The notes beneath the pieces were generated by a model. It saw only the letters and a list, made by a program, of their open reading frames with translations. It made no database searches and was not told where the DNA came from. Below, in pieces: positions 53,203 to 61,318 of a stretch of DNA of 64,000 bases (its first letter is position 1; every line of letters begins with the position of its first letter). The position numbers and the translations under genes were made by a program. Source of the DNA: Hymenobacter lucidus (GTDB taxonomy: Bacteria; Bacteroidota; Bacteroidia; Cytophagales; Hymenobacteraceae); assembly GCF_020447265.1 (NCBI RefSeq), contig NZ_JAJADR010000002.1, forward strand, positions 310,001 through 374,000, read 5' to 3'.

Positions 53203-55727
53203 TACCCGTTATCAAACACCGGCTCAATCCGTCCTTCCGTGCCTACCTGCAGGGCCGCCTCGTAGCGGTTGCCGGTTTTCGCCGACACGAAGCCGCGGAT
53301 GACGCCCGTTTTGCCTTTGCGCAGCAGCTGGTTCATCTGGGTTTCGGTCAGGGTTTTGCCGCCCCACTCGAAAGGGGCCCGGAACTGGCAGTCTTCGCGG
53401 AAGCGGGAGCAGCCCCAGGCGCTTTTGCCGCGCAGCATGGTGCCCAGCTTGCACACCGGGCACGGAATCTGGCCGGGGTCGGCAGCCGTGGTGGGCTTGC
53501 TTTCGGCGGCCCGCACCAACTCCAGCGCGTGCTGGGGCGTGAGGCGCACGGCGGCGTCGAACTTGTTGCCCAGCTCGTCGAGGTAGCCCTTGATAACCGG
53601 CGTGCGGCCCTTGGCCAGCAGTGCCGAAGCCTGCTTGTCGGTCAGGTTCTTGCCCTCAAACTGTGCCGGGAGTCGGAACTGGCAATTCTCCCGGAAGCGG
53701 GAGCAGCCAAATGCCGTTTTGCCCTTCAGAATATGACCCGCTTTGCAGGCCGGACACGCGCCGAGGCTGCCGGGTACGGCCGGCGTGGCTGCCACGGGCT
53801 TCACGGGCAGCGAAGCGGCAGGCGTGGCACCCGAAATCAGGGTACCGGGCACCGAAATGGAGCGGCGCGAACCATCCTGCTTTACTTCCTGCACCATCTC
53901 ACGCACCAGCATTTTCAGCTCATCCAGAAACAAACCCGAGTCGAGGTTGCCGCTTTCTATCTGGCGCAGCTTCCGCTCCCACTGCCCCGTCAGCTCGGCC
54001 GACTTCAGCGTGGGGTTCCGGATCAGGCCAATCAGCTCGACGCCGGTGTGCGTGGGCAGGATGCGCTTTTTCTCCCGCCGGATGTAGCCGCGCTTAAACA
54101 AGGTTTCGATGATGGCGGCGCGGGTAGAAGGCCTCCCGATACCGTTTTCCTTCATGGCCTGCCGCATTTCCTCGTCGTCGATGTTGCGGCCAGCCGTTTC
54201 CATGCCCCGCAGCAGCATGGCCTCGGTGTAGTCGCGCGGGGGCTGGGTTACTTTCTGGTCGAGGCGGGGCTTGTGGGGGCCACTCTCGCCTTTCTCAAAC
54301 GAGGGCAGCACGGTGCTCACCACGTCGTCGTCGCCCTCGCCGGGCTTGGCGGTGCTGGGCGCCTGCTGGGCGGCCGGGTCGCCATACACGATGCGCCAGC
54401 CGGGGTTGAGAATCTGCCGGCCCCGCACCCGGAACGGATGCCCGGCGGCCTCGGCCGTGACGGTGGTGTTGCTTACCTCGCAGTCGGGGTAAAACGCGGC
54501 CAGAAAGCGGCGCACGATGATGTCGTACACGCTGTGCTCGGTGCCGCCCAGGCCACCGGCGCTGGCCCCAGTGGGAATGATGGCGTGGTGGTCTGTTACT
54601 TTGTTGTTGTTGAAGACCTTGGTGCTCTTCTTAATTTTGGCGGCCAGCAGTGGCTGGGTCAGGCTATGATACGCGCCCAGCCCCTGCATGATGCCGGCTA
54701 TTTTGGGGTATTGGTCGTCGGGCAGAAACGTGGTATCGACGCGCGGGTAGCTCACCACTTTCTTCTCGTAGAGCGCCTGCACCGTTTTGAGCGTATCCTC
54801 GGCCGAAAGACCCAGCTGGTTGTTGCACTGCACCTGCAACGAGGTCAAATCAAACAACGAGGGCGGCGACTCCAGGGCTTTCTTGATTTCGACGCCCGTC
54901 ACGGTCAGGGGCGCGTCTTTCACGGCGGCCATGGCGGCATCGGCCTCTTCCTGGCTTACAAAATAGCCGCGGGCCTTCAGGCGGGCTTTTTCGTCGGGCT
55001 CGTCGTCTTCCTTACCTTTCTTGAGCGGGGCAATGTGGCTGAACATCGTGCCCCGGTACTCGGTGCGCAGCACCCAGTAGGGCTCGGGCCGGAAGTTCTG
55101 GATTTCGTGGTAGCGGTCCACCAGCAGGGCCAGCGTGGGCGTCTGCACCCGTCCGATGCTGAGCACCTGCTTCTGGCCGGCGGCGTATTTCAGGGTGAAT
55201 AAGCGCGTGGCATTCAGGCCCAAGAGCCAGTCACCGGCGGCGCGGCTTTTGCCGGCCTGGTAGAGGTTGTCGAACTCCGAGCCCTCGCGCAGGTTGGCGA
55301 AGCCCTGGCGGATGGCCTCCTCGGTGAGCGACGAAATCCAGAGGCGCTTGAAGGGCTTGCGGTACTTGGCTTCCATCAGCACCCAGCGCTGAATCACCTC
55401 CCCTTCCTGCCCGGCGTCGCCGCAGTTGACGACCTCATCGGCGGCGGCCAGCAGGTTTTTGATGACCGTAAACTGCCGCACTACCCCGTCGTCGCGGCGC
55501 ATGAGCTTGATACCAAATTGCTCGGGCATCATGGGCAAGTCGTGGATGCTCCAGCGCTTCCACTCGGGGCGGTAGTCTTCGGGCTCACGCAGCTGGCAGA
55601 AGTGCCCGAACGTCCAGGTTACCTGGTAGCCGTTGCCCTCGAAGTAGCCGTCCATTTTGCGGCTGGCGCCCAGTACATGAGCAATTTCACGGGCCACGCT
55701 GGGCTTTTCGGCAATACAAACAATCAC
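53202..55727 (-). CDS. topB: DNA topoisomerase III (type IA) with two C-terminal zinc modules
   Basis: 841 residues from a GTG start (read as MIVCIAEKPSVAREIA). It relaxes and decatenates DNA. The TOPRIM start VCIAEKPSVA, the acidic GDAGQEGE (about 103-110), the active Tyr327 in VVSYPRVDTT, and LSIGRVQTPT are all present. Two tandem C-terminal zinc modules occur, CPACKAGHILKGKTAFGCSRF and CPVCKLGTMLRGKSAWGCSRF, each followed by a similar 50-residue block ending KGY or RGF. The doubling adds about 100 residues to the usual form. Confidence 0.96.
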   Translation of the reverse strand: MIVCIAEKPSVAREIAHVLGASRKMDGYFEGNGYQVTWTFGHFCQLREPEDYRPEWKRWSIHDLPMMPEQFGIKLMRRDDGVVRQFTVIKNLLAAADEVVNCGDAGQEGEVIQRWVLMEAKYRKPFKRLWISSLTEEAIRQGFANLREGSEFDNLYQAGKSRAAGDWLLGLNATRLFTLKYAAGQKQVLSIGRVQTPTLALLVDRYHEIQNFRPEPYWVLRTEYRGTMFSHIAPLKKGKEDDEPDEKARLKARGYFVSQEEADAAMAAVKDAPLTVTGVEIKKALESPPSLFDLTSLQVQCNNQLGLSAEDTLKTVQALYEKKVVSYPRVDTTFLPDDQYPKIAGIMQGLGAYHSLTQPLLAAKIKKSTKVFNNNKVTDHHAIIPTGASAGGLGGTEHSVYDIIVRRFLAAFYPDCEVSNTTVTAEAAGHPFRVRGRQILNPGWRIVYGDPAAQQAPSTAKPGEGDDDVVSTVLPSFEKGESGPHKPRLDQKVTQPPRDYTEAMLLRGMETAGRNIDDEEMRQAMKENGIGRPSTRAAIIETLFKRGYIRREKKRILPTHTGVELIGLIRNPTLKSAELTGQWERKLRQIESGNLDSGLFLDELKMLVREMVQEVKQDGSRRSISVPGTLISGATPAASLPVKPVAATPAVPGSLGACPACKAGHILKGKTAFGCSRFRENCQFRLPAQFEGKNLTDKQASALLAKGRTPVIKGYLDELGNKFDAAVRLTPQHALELVRAAESKPTTAADPGQIPCPVCKLGTMLRGKSAWGCSRFREDCQFRAPFEWGGKTLTETQMNQLLRKGKTGVIRGFVSAKTGNRYEAALQVGTEGRIEPVFDNG

Positions 55728-56048
55728 AGATTCTCGCTGAGGTTAACGCTGATTTCGCTGGCCGGAGCCGGCAGGGAATCAACAAAGATACGCCGGGAAA
55801 AGGTCGTTTGTAGGGTGGGCTTCTGCCCTGCCGCCGGCGCAAAAAAGTCCGGCCCCGCCCAAAAGGGGCCAGGCCGGACCGGCAACGTTTCTGCCTCAGC
55901 TACTTGGCGGGCAAATGGCCAGAACCATGTAGAGACGCATACTTGCGTCTCCTCGTTGAACGACGGATTAGCACCGTAACATCAGCAACGGTGTAGAGAC
56001 GCAAGTATGCGTCTCTACATCGTGCTGACTGGCCCGAAATGCGGAATA
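55728..56048. repeat. Intergenic region with perfect 25-bp inverted repeat (55927-55951 / 55996-56020)
   Basis: The 321-bp gap holds a GC-rich hairpin at about 55848-55880 (GTCCGGCC...GGCCGGAC) and two 25-bp arms that are exact complements (arm begins ATGTAGAGACGCATACTTGC). Each arm is nearly palindromic in itself. Similar TGTAGAGACGC palindromes are known as widespread dispersed repeats in Bacteroidota and cyanobacteria. No gene is visible. Confidence 0.8.
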
Positions 56049-57083
56049 CTACCCAACCGGCGCGGCCGTACGGGGCACTACCTGCCCGTTGGTGGCGCGG
56101 CGCACCTGGGTGGGCAGGGCCACATGGGGCGCGGGGTGGGCCAGGGCGTACACTTCCTGCAGGCGGGCCAGTAGCTCGCCCCGGCTTAGGGCCGGCACGG
56201 CCAGGCTCTGCATCCAGATACCAAACTCGGCATCGGTGAAGGTGCCATCGGCCCACACCTGGGGCGTGAGGGCCAGGGCATGGGTCAGCACGGTTTGCAG
56301 GTTGGCCAGGCTGTGGTTCGACAGCGGATTCTCCTCCAGCAGATGGTAGGCGCGGAAAGCCGTCTGGAACTGCGCCCCCACCGACACGTAGCCCAGGTCT
56401 GCCAGCGGGTAGTCGGGCACGGCATCGTGGTAGTTGATGACGCGGGTAATGGTGGCGCTTACCCCCAGCGTGTCGCAGAGCTGGCCCCAGGCGGCGTCGC
56501 CCACGCGGGGACTGGCAAAGTTGAGGTTGGTGACCTTGAGGCCGGGCCGCGACACGGCCACGTCGAGGGAAAACAGCTGGCTCAGGGCGGCCCCCAGACT
56601 GTGGCCCGTCACGAGCAGTTCGGTGGGCTTGAGGGAATCGAGCAGCTCAAATAGCGTCTGCTGCATCGACTGGGGCATGGTGCCGGCCAGGGAGTACACC
56701 TCGTAGAAGCCGGCCTCCACCAGCACCGAGGCGGGAACCTGGGCGGCGTTGGCGGCGGGCACAAATGCCCGCTTGTCGAGGAAGGCGTCTTCGAAGATAT
56801 CCAGGTGCGAAGAGGTGCCCCGGAAGGCAATGAGCAGCTGGTTGGTACCAGGCGCTGTCGACTGAAAGATCAGGCCGTACTTTTCGGCGGTGCCGAGGGA
56901 GCCGATAACCCCATCCCAGCCCTGAAAGCGGGCCAGGAACCGGTAGCCCGCCGGCGTGGCAAAGGTGCCGGTGCTGAAATCGTTGTAGGCCGCCAGCGAG
57001 GCCGCGGCCAGCAGCAGGGTCAGGGCGGGGTCAATGTACGACAGGTCGGCGGTGGCCGGGGCGGCGGGGGTAGGAGTTGGCAT
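56049..57083 (-). CDS. Class 3 lipase family protein
   Basis: 344 residues from the ATG at 57083. The nucleophile elbow is GHSLGAALSQLF with Ser162, preceded by LLIAFRGTSS (oxyanion strand), and followed by NFASPRVGDAAW and a late NYHDAVPDYP Asp/His region, as in lipase class 3. Such enzymes cleave lipid or other ester bonds. There is no clear signal peptide, so it may be cytoplasmic. The tail is Pro/Arg-rich. Confidence 0.9.
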   Translation of the reverse strand: MPTPTPAAPATADLSYIDPALTLLLAAASLAAYNDFSTGTFATPAGYRFLARFQGWDGVIGSLGTAEKYGLIFQSTAPGTNQLLIAFRGTSSHLDIFEDAFLDKRAFVPAANAAQVPASVLVEAGFYEVYSLAGTMPQSMQQTLFELLDSLKPTELLVTGHSLGAALSQLFSLDVAVSRPGLKVTNLNFASPRVGDAAWGQLCDTLGVSATITRVINYHDAVPDYPLADLGYVSVGAQFQTAFRAYHLLEENPLSNHSLANLQTVLTHALALTPQVWADGTFTDAEFGIWMQSLAVPALSRGELLARLQEVYALAHPAPHVALPTQVRRATNGQVVPRTAAPVG

Positions 57084-57233
57084 AGCGCAGAGGAAAACAG
57101 GAAGCGTGAAGGATAGAACAGCCCGCCGGACTACACCACCAGCGGCCCCCAAATATCACGCCTGCGCCGCCCCGCCCTATGCGTAAAACTACCTGATTTT
57201 AGGGCCCGGTATGTTTACCTGTCGGCCGCCAGC

Positions 57234-57311
57234 ATGGCGGTAACCCTAGAGTCCGACGGCGTAGAGCTGGAGTACCTCTACCCCACCGAGTTGCTGCGCA
57301 CCCGCCCATAA
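57234..57311 (+). CDS. Possible 25-residue peptide beside the palindrome array
   Basis: An ATG at 57234 opens 25 codons (MAVTLESDGVELEYLYPTEL and five more) ending at TAA, immediately before the first palindrome. The reading is protein-like and the frame is open further upstream to about 57180. It could be a tiny gene or the decayed end of a larger one. Evidence is thin. Confidence 0.25.
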   Translation: MAVTLESDGVELEYLYPTELLRTRP

Positions 57312-57316
57312 CCCAC

Positions 57317-57552
57317 GGTACGTGCGTACCAACACCTCCCCGTTCCCCGAAAGCCGACAGTACGCGCGTACCATGCCCACCCCAACGGCGCGAAGCCCGT
57401 GGTACGCGCGTACCGTGTCCGTTTTGACAGCAAAAAGCCCGTGGTACGCGCGTACCACGCTGCATTTGGGGCAGTGGAGGTCGTGGTACGCGCGTACTAT
57501 GCCCATTTTGGCAGCAAAAAGCCCGTGGTACGCGCGTACCACGGGCTTTTTG
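57317..57552. repeat. 42-bp tandem array of palindromes (consensus CGTGGTACGCGCGTACCACG)
   Basis: Six palindromes begin (at GGTACG or AGTACG) at 57317, 57359, 57401, 57443, 57485 and 57527, exactly 42 bp apart. The last is a long hairpin with A and T runs (AAAAAGCCCGTGG at 57516 onward, ending CGGGCTTTTT) and can act as a terminator for the gene at 57575. The linkers of units 4 and 6 share CAGCAAAAAGCCCGT, suggesting growth by duplication from this terminator-like unit. The array occupies half of the 491-bp gap between lipase and helical-protein genes. Confidence 0.9.
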
Positions 57553-57574
57553 TTATTAAAAGGCTTCCTGGCAC

Positions 57575-58282
57575 TTATTGGTGCAGGTTCTGTAGCGTCT
57601 TGGGTGTTTTCTTACCTGCTTTCGAAATGAGCGCCTTGCTCAGATCGAAGTGGGCGGCTACGCGCTGGGGCTGCTCGTAGTAGCTGAGCAGCAGCTGGGC
57701 GTAGGCCCGGAACAGCTGGCGGGCGGTGGCTTCGCGGCCGTCGTGGAGGTCGGTGCGCTGGGCCGAGTTGGCCGATTGGGCGCCGTCGGCCTGCTCCAGG
57801 GCGGCTTTCAGGCGTTGGTATACCTGCTGGCCCTCGGTGCGAATGGCGGCCGGGAAGGTTTCGGGGCGGGCATCGAGGGCCGTGAGGAAGGCACTGAAAG
57901 CGGCGAGTGCCTTTTCCTGGCTGCTCCCCGTGAGGGCGGCGCGGCCCTGAGGAAAAATGGCTTTGAGGTCGGCCGAGCCCTCGTCGAAACTGGGATTGAC
58001 GTGCTTGCGCTCCACGCGCTTCACGTAGGCTTTGAAATCGAGCAGCGCCTGGGCCGCCGTGATGGTAGCACCCTGGGCCTCGCCCGAAAGCTGCCCGCTG
58101 TGGGCGGCGGTGTAGGCGCTCAGGGCCGCATCCAGATCCTGAATAACGGGTTTGTAGGTGGTAGCCGCCTCGGGGCTTTGGCGCAGGGCCTGGAGCGTGA
58201 AGCCGGCCATTTCGCCAAACTCGGCGCGGTTGAGGCGCAGGTTCAGAAAGAAATTAGCAAAGCGGGATTTGTACTTGGACAT
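57575..58282 (-). CDS. Helical protein of unknown function, paralogue of the protein at 7821-8534
   Basis: 235 residues, predicted alpha-helical throughout, without signal peptide or membrane segment. The start MSKYKSRFANFFLNLRLNRAEFG is basic and amphipathic. It shares with the 7821-8534 product an FP-x-G block (LKAIFPQGRAAL), a long middle helix pair and a closing YYEQPQRVAAHFDLSKALI. The C-terminus is basic (SKAGKKTPKTLQ). The 3' end adjoins the 57317-57552 array. Function unknown; the repeated pairing with 42-bp arrays is the only clue. Confidence 0.78.
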   Translation of the reverse strand: MSKYKSRFANFFLNLRLNRAEFGEMAGFTLQALRQSPEAATTYKPVIQDLDAALSAYTAAHSGQLSGEAQGATITAAQALLDFKAYVKRVERKHVNPSFDEGSADLKAIFPQGRAALTGSSQEKALAAFSAFLTALDARPETFPAAIRTEGQQVYQRLKAALEQADGAQSANSAQRTDLHDGREATARQLFRAYAQLLLSYYEQPQRVAAHFDLSKALISKAGKKTPKTLQNLHQ

Positions 58283-58441
58283 AAAAGAAGGATAAAAGAA
58301 AATGGATAGATAACCGGACTCCGGGCGCGGGGCCGGGACGGAAATATAGCCGTATTGCCATCATAAACTACTATCCGCCACCGGCCCGCGTCTCGTACAG
58401 CTGAGAATCGTTTTACTCTTTTCACTTCCGGGCTGCTCTTT

Positions 58442-58873
58442 ATGTGGATTGTCTTTTCGTTGCTGGCCGCGCTGTCGGCCGCTGTAGTCGTTACCCTATC
58501 GAAAGTTGGTATCAAGAACGTGGAGCCCAGCGTGGCCTTTGCCGTGCAGTCGGTCCTGATTATCATCGTGGCCTGGGGCGTGGTGGCGTGGCAGGGCCAT
58601 TTGCCCACCGTGGCCGGCATCGAGGCCCGCACCTGGGGCTTTTTGGTGGCGGCGGGCATCATCACCTGCGTCTCGTCGCTGCTCTCGTTTCAGGCCCTGA
58701 AGCTGGGCCAGGCCTCCCAGACGTCCTCGTTCGACAAAATTTCCCTGGTCTTTTCCATCCTGCTGGCCGTGGTGTTTCTCAAGGAGAAAGTAACCTGGCA
58801 GCTGCTGCTGGGTGCCGCCCTCATGGCCGGCGGCGCCATCCTGATTGCCTTTTCCAAGCCTGAAGCGAGTTGA
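58442..58873 (+). CDS. EamA/DMT-type half transporter
   Basis: 143 residues with about five transmembrane helices, one EamA repeat instead of the usual two. ALSAAVVVTLSKVGIKNVEP at the start and SFDKISLVFSILLAVVFLKEKVTW later are typical of the small COG2510 group, thought to work as dimers. It probably exports or imports a small metabolite across the inner membrane; the substrate is unknown. A repeat and a hairpin follow. Confidence 0.88.
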   Translation: MWIVFSLLAALSAAVVVTLSKVGIKNVEPSVAFAVQSVLIIIVAWGVVAWQGHLPTVAGIEARTWGFLVAAGIITCVSSLLSFQALKLGQASQTSSFDKISLVFSILLAVVFLKEKVTWQLLLGAALMAGGAILIAFSKPEAS

Positions 58874-58930
58874 GTTAATGTGCTAATGTGGTTGAATGTG
58901 CTCAGGTGCTAATGCGGGGAATGTGCTGAA

Positions 58931-59034
58931 TGTGTCATTGCGAGGAGAGACGACGAAGCAATCCGTCCTCTGCGCAGTACGACACTACCTTTTACCAAAA
59001 ACCTCTTTCCCGTTGGTACGAGAAAGGGGTTTTG
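58931..59034. repeat. Intergenic repeat fragment plus two-way terminator
   Basis: The sequence from TGTCATTGCGAGGAGAGACG has the look of a dispersed Bacteroidota intergenic repeat. It is followed by a hairpin at 58997-59034 (AAAACCTCTTTC with GAAAGGGGTTTT, one G-T pair) between the converging EamA and oxidoreductase genes. Confidence 0.6.
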
Positions 59035-59058
59035 CACGTCCGGCAAGGCTATGGGGCC

Positions 59059-59970
59059 TTACCACACCCGCTCGGCAATCAGCTCGTGGTTCAGCATGGC
59101 TCCTGCTTTCGAGCCGGCCGCTACGGCTGCTGCCACGGCCCGCATGGGGGTGGTAGCGTCGCCGGCCGCGTAAATGCCCGCCACGCTGGTTTTCTGCATC
59201 TCATCTACCTGCAGGTGGCCCAGCTCGGTGAGGGCGCAGCCCAGCGCGGCCGGCAGCGGACTGGACTGCTCGAAGGGCACGCGGGCAAACAGGGCGGTGC
59301 GTTCAATGGAGCGGCCCTCGCGCAGCCGGAGGTGTTGCAACTGCCCGCTTTCGTGCACCAGCTGGGTTATTTCGCCTTCTTCTACCCTAATGCCGGCCGC
59401 TCGCAATTGCCGGGTGTGCTCGGCCGTGAGGGTGGCGGGGCCATTGGTGAAGAGCGTCAGCTGCGGCGTCCAGTGACGAATGAGGCGGGCAAACTCGAAG
59501 CCTATTTCGCCGTTGCCCAGCACGCCCAGCGGCTGCCCGTGCACTTCGTAGCCGTGGCAATACGGGCAATGCAGCACCGAAATACCCCAGCACTCGGCAA
59601 AGCCCGGCAGCGCGGGCAGCAGGTCGCGCACACCCGTGGCAAAAATGAGCTTGCGGGCCGTAATGGTGTGGCCCGCCGCCGTGGTTACGGCAAAGCCGGT
59701 GGGCTGCCGGGTGGCGGCCACGGCCTGCTCCGCCACAAACGTAACCGTGGGATAGGCCAGCACCTGGGCGCGGCCCCGCTCCCGGATAGCGGCGGGGGTT
59801 TCGCCGTCCTGAGTCAGGAAGTTGTGGGCGTGCGGCGTCTGGCGGTTGCAGGGCTGGCCGCTATCCAGCACTACCACACGCCGCAGCGCCCGACCCAGCG
59901 ACATAGCCGCGGCTAGTCCGGCGTAGCTGCCGCCAATAATCAAGACCTCGGTTTGAGTTATGTTTTCCAT
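59059..59970 (-). CDS. Thioredoxin-reductase-like FAD/NAD(P)H oxidoreductase
   Basis: 303 residues from the ATG at 59970. FAD-binding GGSYAGLAAAMSLGRA (13-28), redox-active Cys135-Cys138 in CPYCHG, NAD(P)-binding GVLGNGEIGFEFA and the closing GIYAAGDATT are all in place. The family includes small thioredoxin-reductase-like enzymes that reduce thioredoxin-like proteins or other disulfides. The leader carries a perfect palindrome at 60076-60126 that might be an operator. Confidence 0.92.
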   Translation of the reverse strand: MENITQTEVLIIGGSYAGLAAAMSLGRALRRVVVLDSGQPCNRQTPHAHNFLTQDGETPAAIRERGRAQVLAYPTVTFVAEQAVAATRQPTGFAVTTAAGHTITARKLIFATGVRDLLPALPGFAECWGISVLHCPYCHGYEVHGQPLGVLGNGEIGFEFARLIRHWTPQLTLFTNGPATLTAEHTRQLRAAGIRVEEGEITQLVHESGQLQHLRLREGRSIERTALFARVPFEQSSPLPAALGCALTELGHLQVDEMQKTSVAGIYAAGDATTPMRAVAAAVAAGSKAGAMLNHELIAERVW

Positions 59971-60075
59971 GAGTTGCGCGGATACTAATGAGTAGTAGAA
60001 GGAATGAGCAGGTCGCCAGGGTCCAGTCTTTTGGGCCAGCTGTGCCGCCTGGGCATGGGCAGCAGCGGTAAAGCA

Positions 60076-60126
60076 AAAGCGAAGGTACACAAATGCAACT
60101 AAGTTGCATTTGTGTACCTTCGCTTT
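60076..60126. promoter_or_regulatory. Perfect palindrome with 24-bp arms (possible operator or terminator)
   Basis: Arms 60076-60099 and 60103-60126 are exact complements with a 3-base centre; the core reads AAATGCAACTAAGTTGCATT. It lies between the end of the 60186 gene and the start of the 59059 gene, 106 bp upstream of the latter. It could bind a dimeric regulator, or form a terminator for the upstream gene, though its flanks lack a strong T run. Confidence 0.65.
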
Positions 60127-60185
60127 ATTCCGGTCATCTGCTTTCAGGGCTCCTGAAACCCTGGCAGCGCTGTGAAAAACTTCTC

Positions 60186-61130
60186 TTACTCCACCGTCAG
60201 CACGATTTTACCGGCGGCGCGGCCGGCCTCGCTGTAGCGGTGGGCTTCGGCGGTTTCAGCCAGCGGAAAGGTTTTGTCGATGATGGGGCGTAGGGTGCCG
60301 GCCTGCAGCCAGGCCGAAATCAAGGCCATGTCGGTGCCCCTGTTGGAAGCCAGCAACATGCTCATCTTCTTGGTGGAAAACACCGACACCAGGGCGCCGG
60401 CGGCCACGTCTTTGGGCTCGGGCGCGGTGGTTACGTAGCGGCCATTGCGGCGCAGGGCGTTTTTGCTGGCCAAGTAGCTGCTTTTAGCCACGGCATCAAA
60501 AATGAGGTCGTAGCGGCTGGCCTCCTGGGTGAAATCCTGGTCGTGGTGGTTCAGGACCCGGTCGGCGCCGAGGCTGCGCACCAGCTCGGCATTGTCGGGG
60601 CCGCACACGCCAGTAACCTCGCCCGCGCCGAGGGCCTTGGCCAGCTGCACGGCAAATGTGCCCACCCCGCCCGAGGCCCCATTAATCAGGACCCGGTCGC
60701 CGGAGAGCAGCTGGCCCTTGTCGCGCAGGGCCTGCAGGGCCGTGAGGGCCCCGAGCGGCACAGCTGCCGCTTCTGCGAAGCTCAGCTTTTCCGGAATAAA
60801 GGCCGCTGCCTCGTGGGGCAGCACGGCATACTCGGCATTGGCCCCGCCCACCCCGTCGGGCATGCCATAGACCCGGTCGCCGGGCTGGAAGCGTGTCACG
60901 TTTTCGCCCACGGCGGCTACCGTGCCGGCCACGTCGCGGCCCGGAATCTTGGGGAAGCTCTGGCCCGTGAGCAGCTTCATGTTGCCGGCCCGCACTTTCC
61001 AGTCGACGGGATTGACGCTGCTGGCCTGCACGCGCACCAGAATCTGGTCGGCGTGGGGCGTGGGCGTGGGCTGCTCGCCGTAGTGCAGCACCTCGGCCGG
61101 GCCGTAGTGTTCGAAGTAAATGGCTTTCAT
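60186..61130 (-). CDS. Zinc-independent quinone oxidoreductase-like (MDR) protein
   Basis: 314 residues. GroES-like N-terminus (MKAIYFEHYG, PHADQILVRVQASSVNPVDW) and Rossmann domain with GDRVLINGASGGVGTFAVQLAKALGA, typical of NADPH quinone oxidoreductases in the medium-chain dehydrogenase family. No zinc-binding cysteines. The enzyme probably reduces quinones or enones. Its stop is 216 bp before the thioredoxin-reductase-like start on the same strand, with the palindrome between; the two may form a redox-response group. Confidence 0.92.
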   Translation of the reverse strand: MKAIYFEHYGPAEVLHYGEQPTPTPHADQILVRVQASSVNPVDWKVRAGNMKLLTGQSFPKIPGRDVAGTVAAVGENVTRFQPGDRVYGMPDGVGGANAEYAVLPHEAAAFIPEKLSFAEAAAVPLGALTALQALRDKGQLLSGDRVLINGASGGVGTFAVQLAKALGAGEVTGVCGPDNAELVRSLGADRVLNHHDQDFTQEASRYDLIFDAVAKSSYLASKNALRRNGRYVTTAPEPKDVAAGALVSVFSTKKMSMLLASNRGTDMALISAWLQAGTLRPIIDKTFPLAETAEAHRYSEAGRAAGKIVLTVE

Positions 61131-61318
61131 GGGAAACAGGCAAGTTGTAGCCTAGGCTTACGTAGCAGGTCGGGGGTAGTGTTGTGCTTCACGCTTATGG
61201 GCCCCGCTCCACGACACTATTTGCGCGGCTTTGGTGTCTGAAGGCTAGCCACTCCCGGGGCCGGCTGTGCTGTGCCAGCCCGACTGCCGGGACCGAATCT
61301 TCGCTATACGCTGCGGCA

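Noticed and set aside
57317..57552. CRISPR array for the 42-bp palindromes
   Set aside because: The repeat is a short palindrome of 14-20 bp, linkers are partly alike, there is no leader and no cas gene.
57246..57680. Several open frames across the 57-kb array, on both strands, with 14-residue repeats (VVRAYHGLFA-type)
   Set aside because: A 42-bp period is a multiple of three, so any frame open in one unit stays open in all. Multiple overlapping frames on both strands are open, none has a start context or a tail that makes sense as protein, and the palindrome explains the conserved bases.
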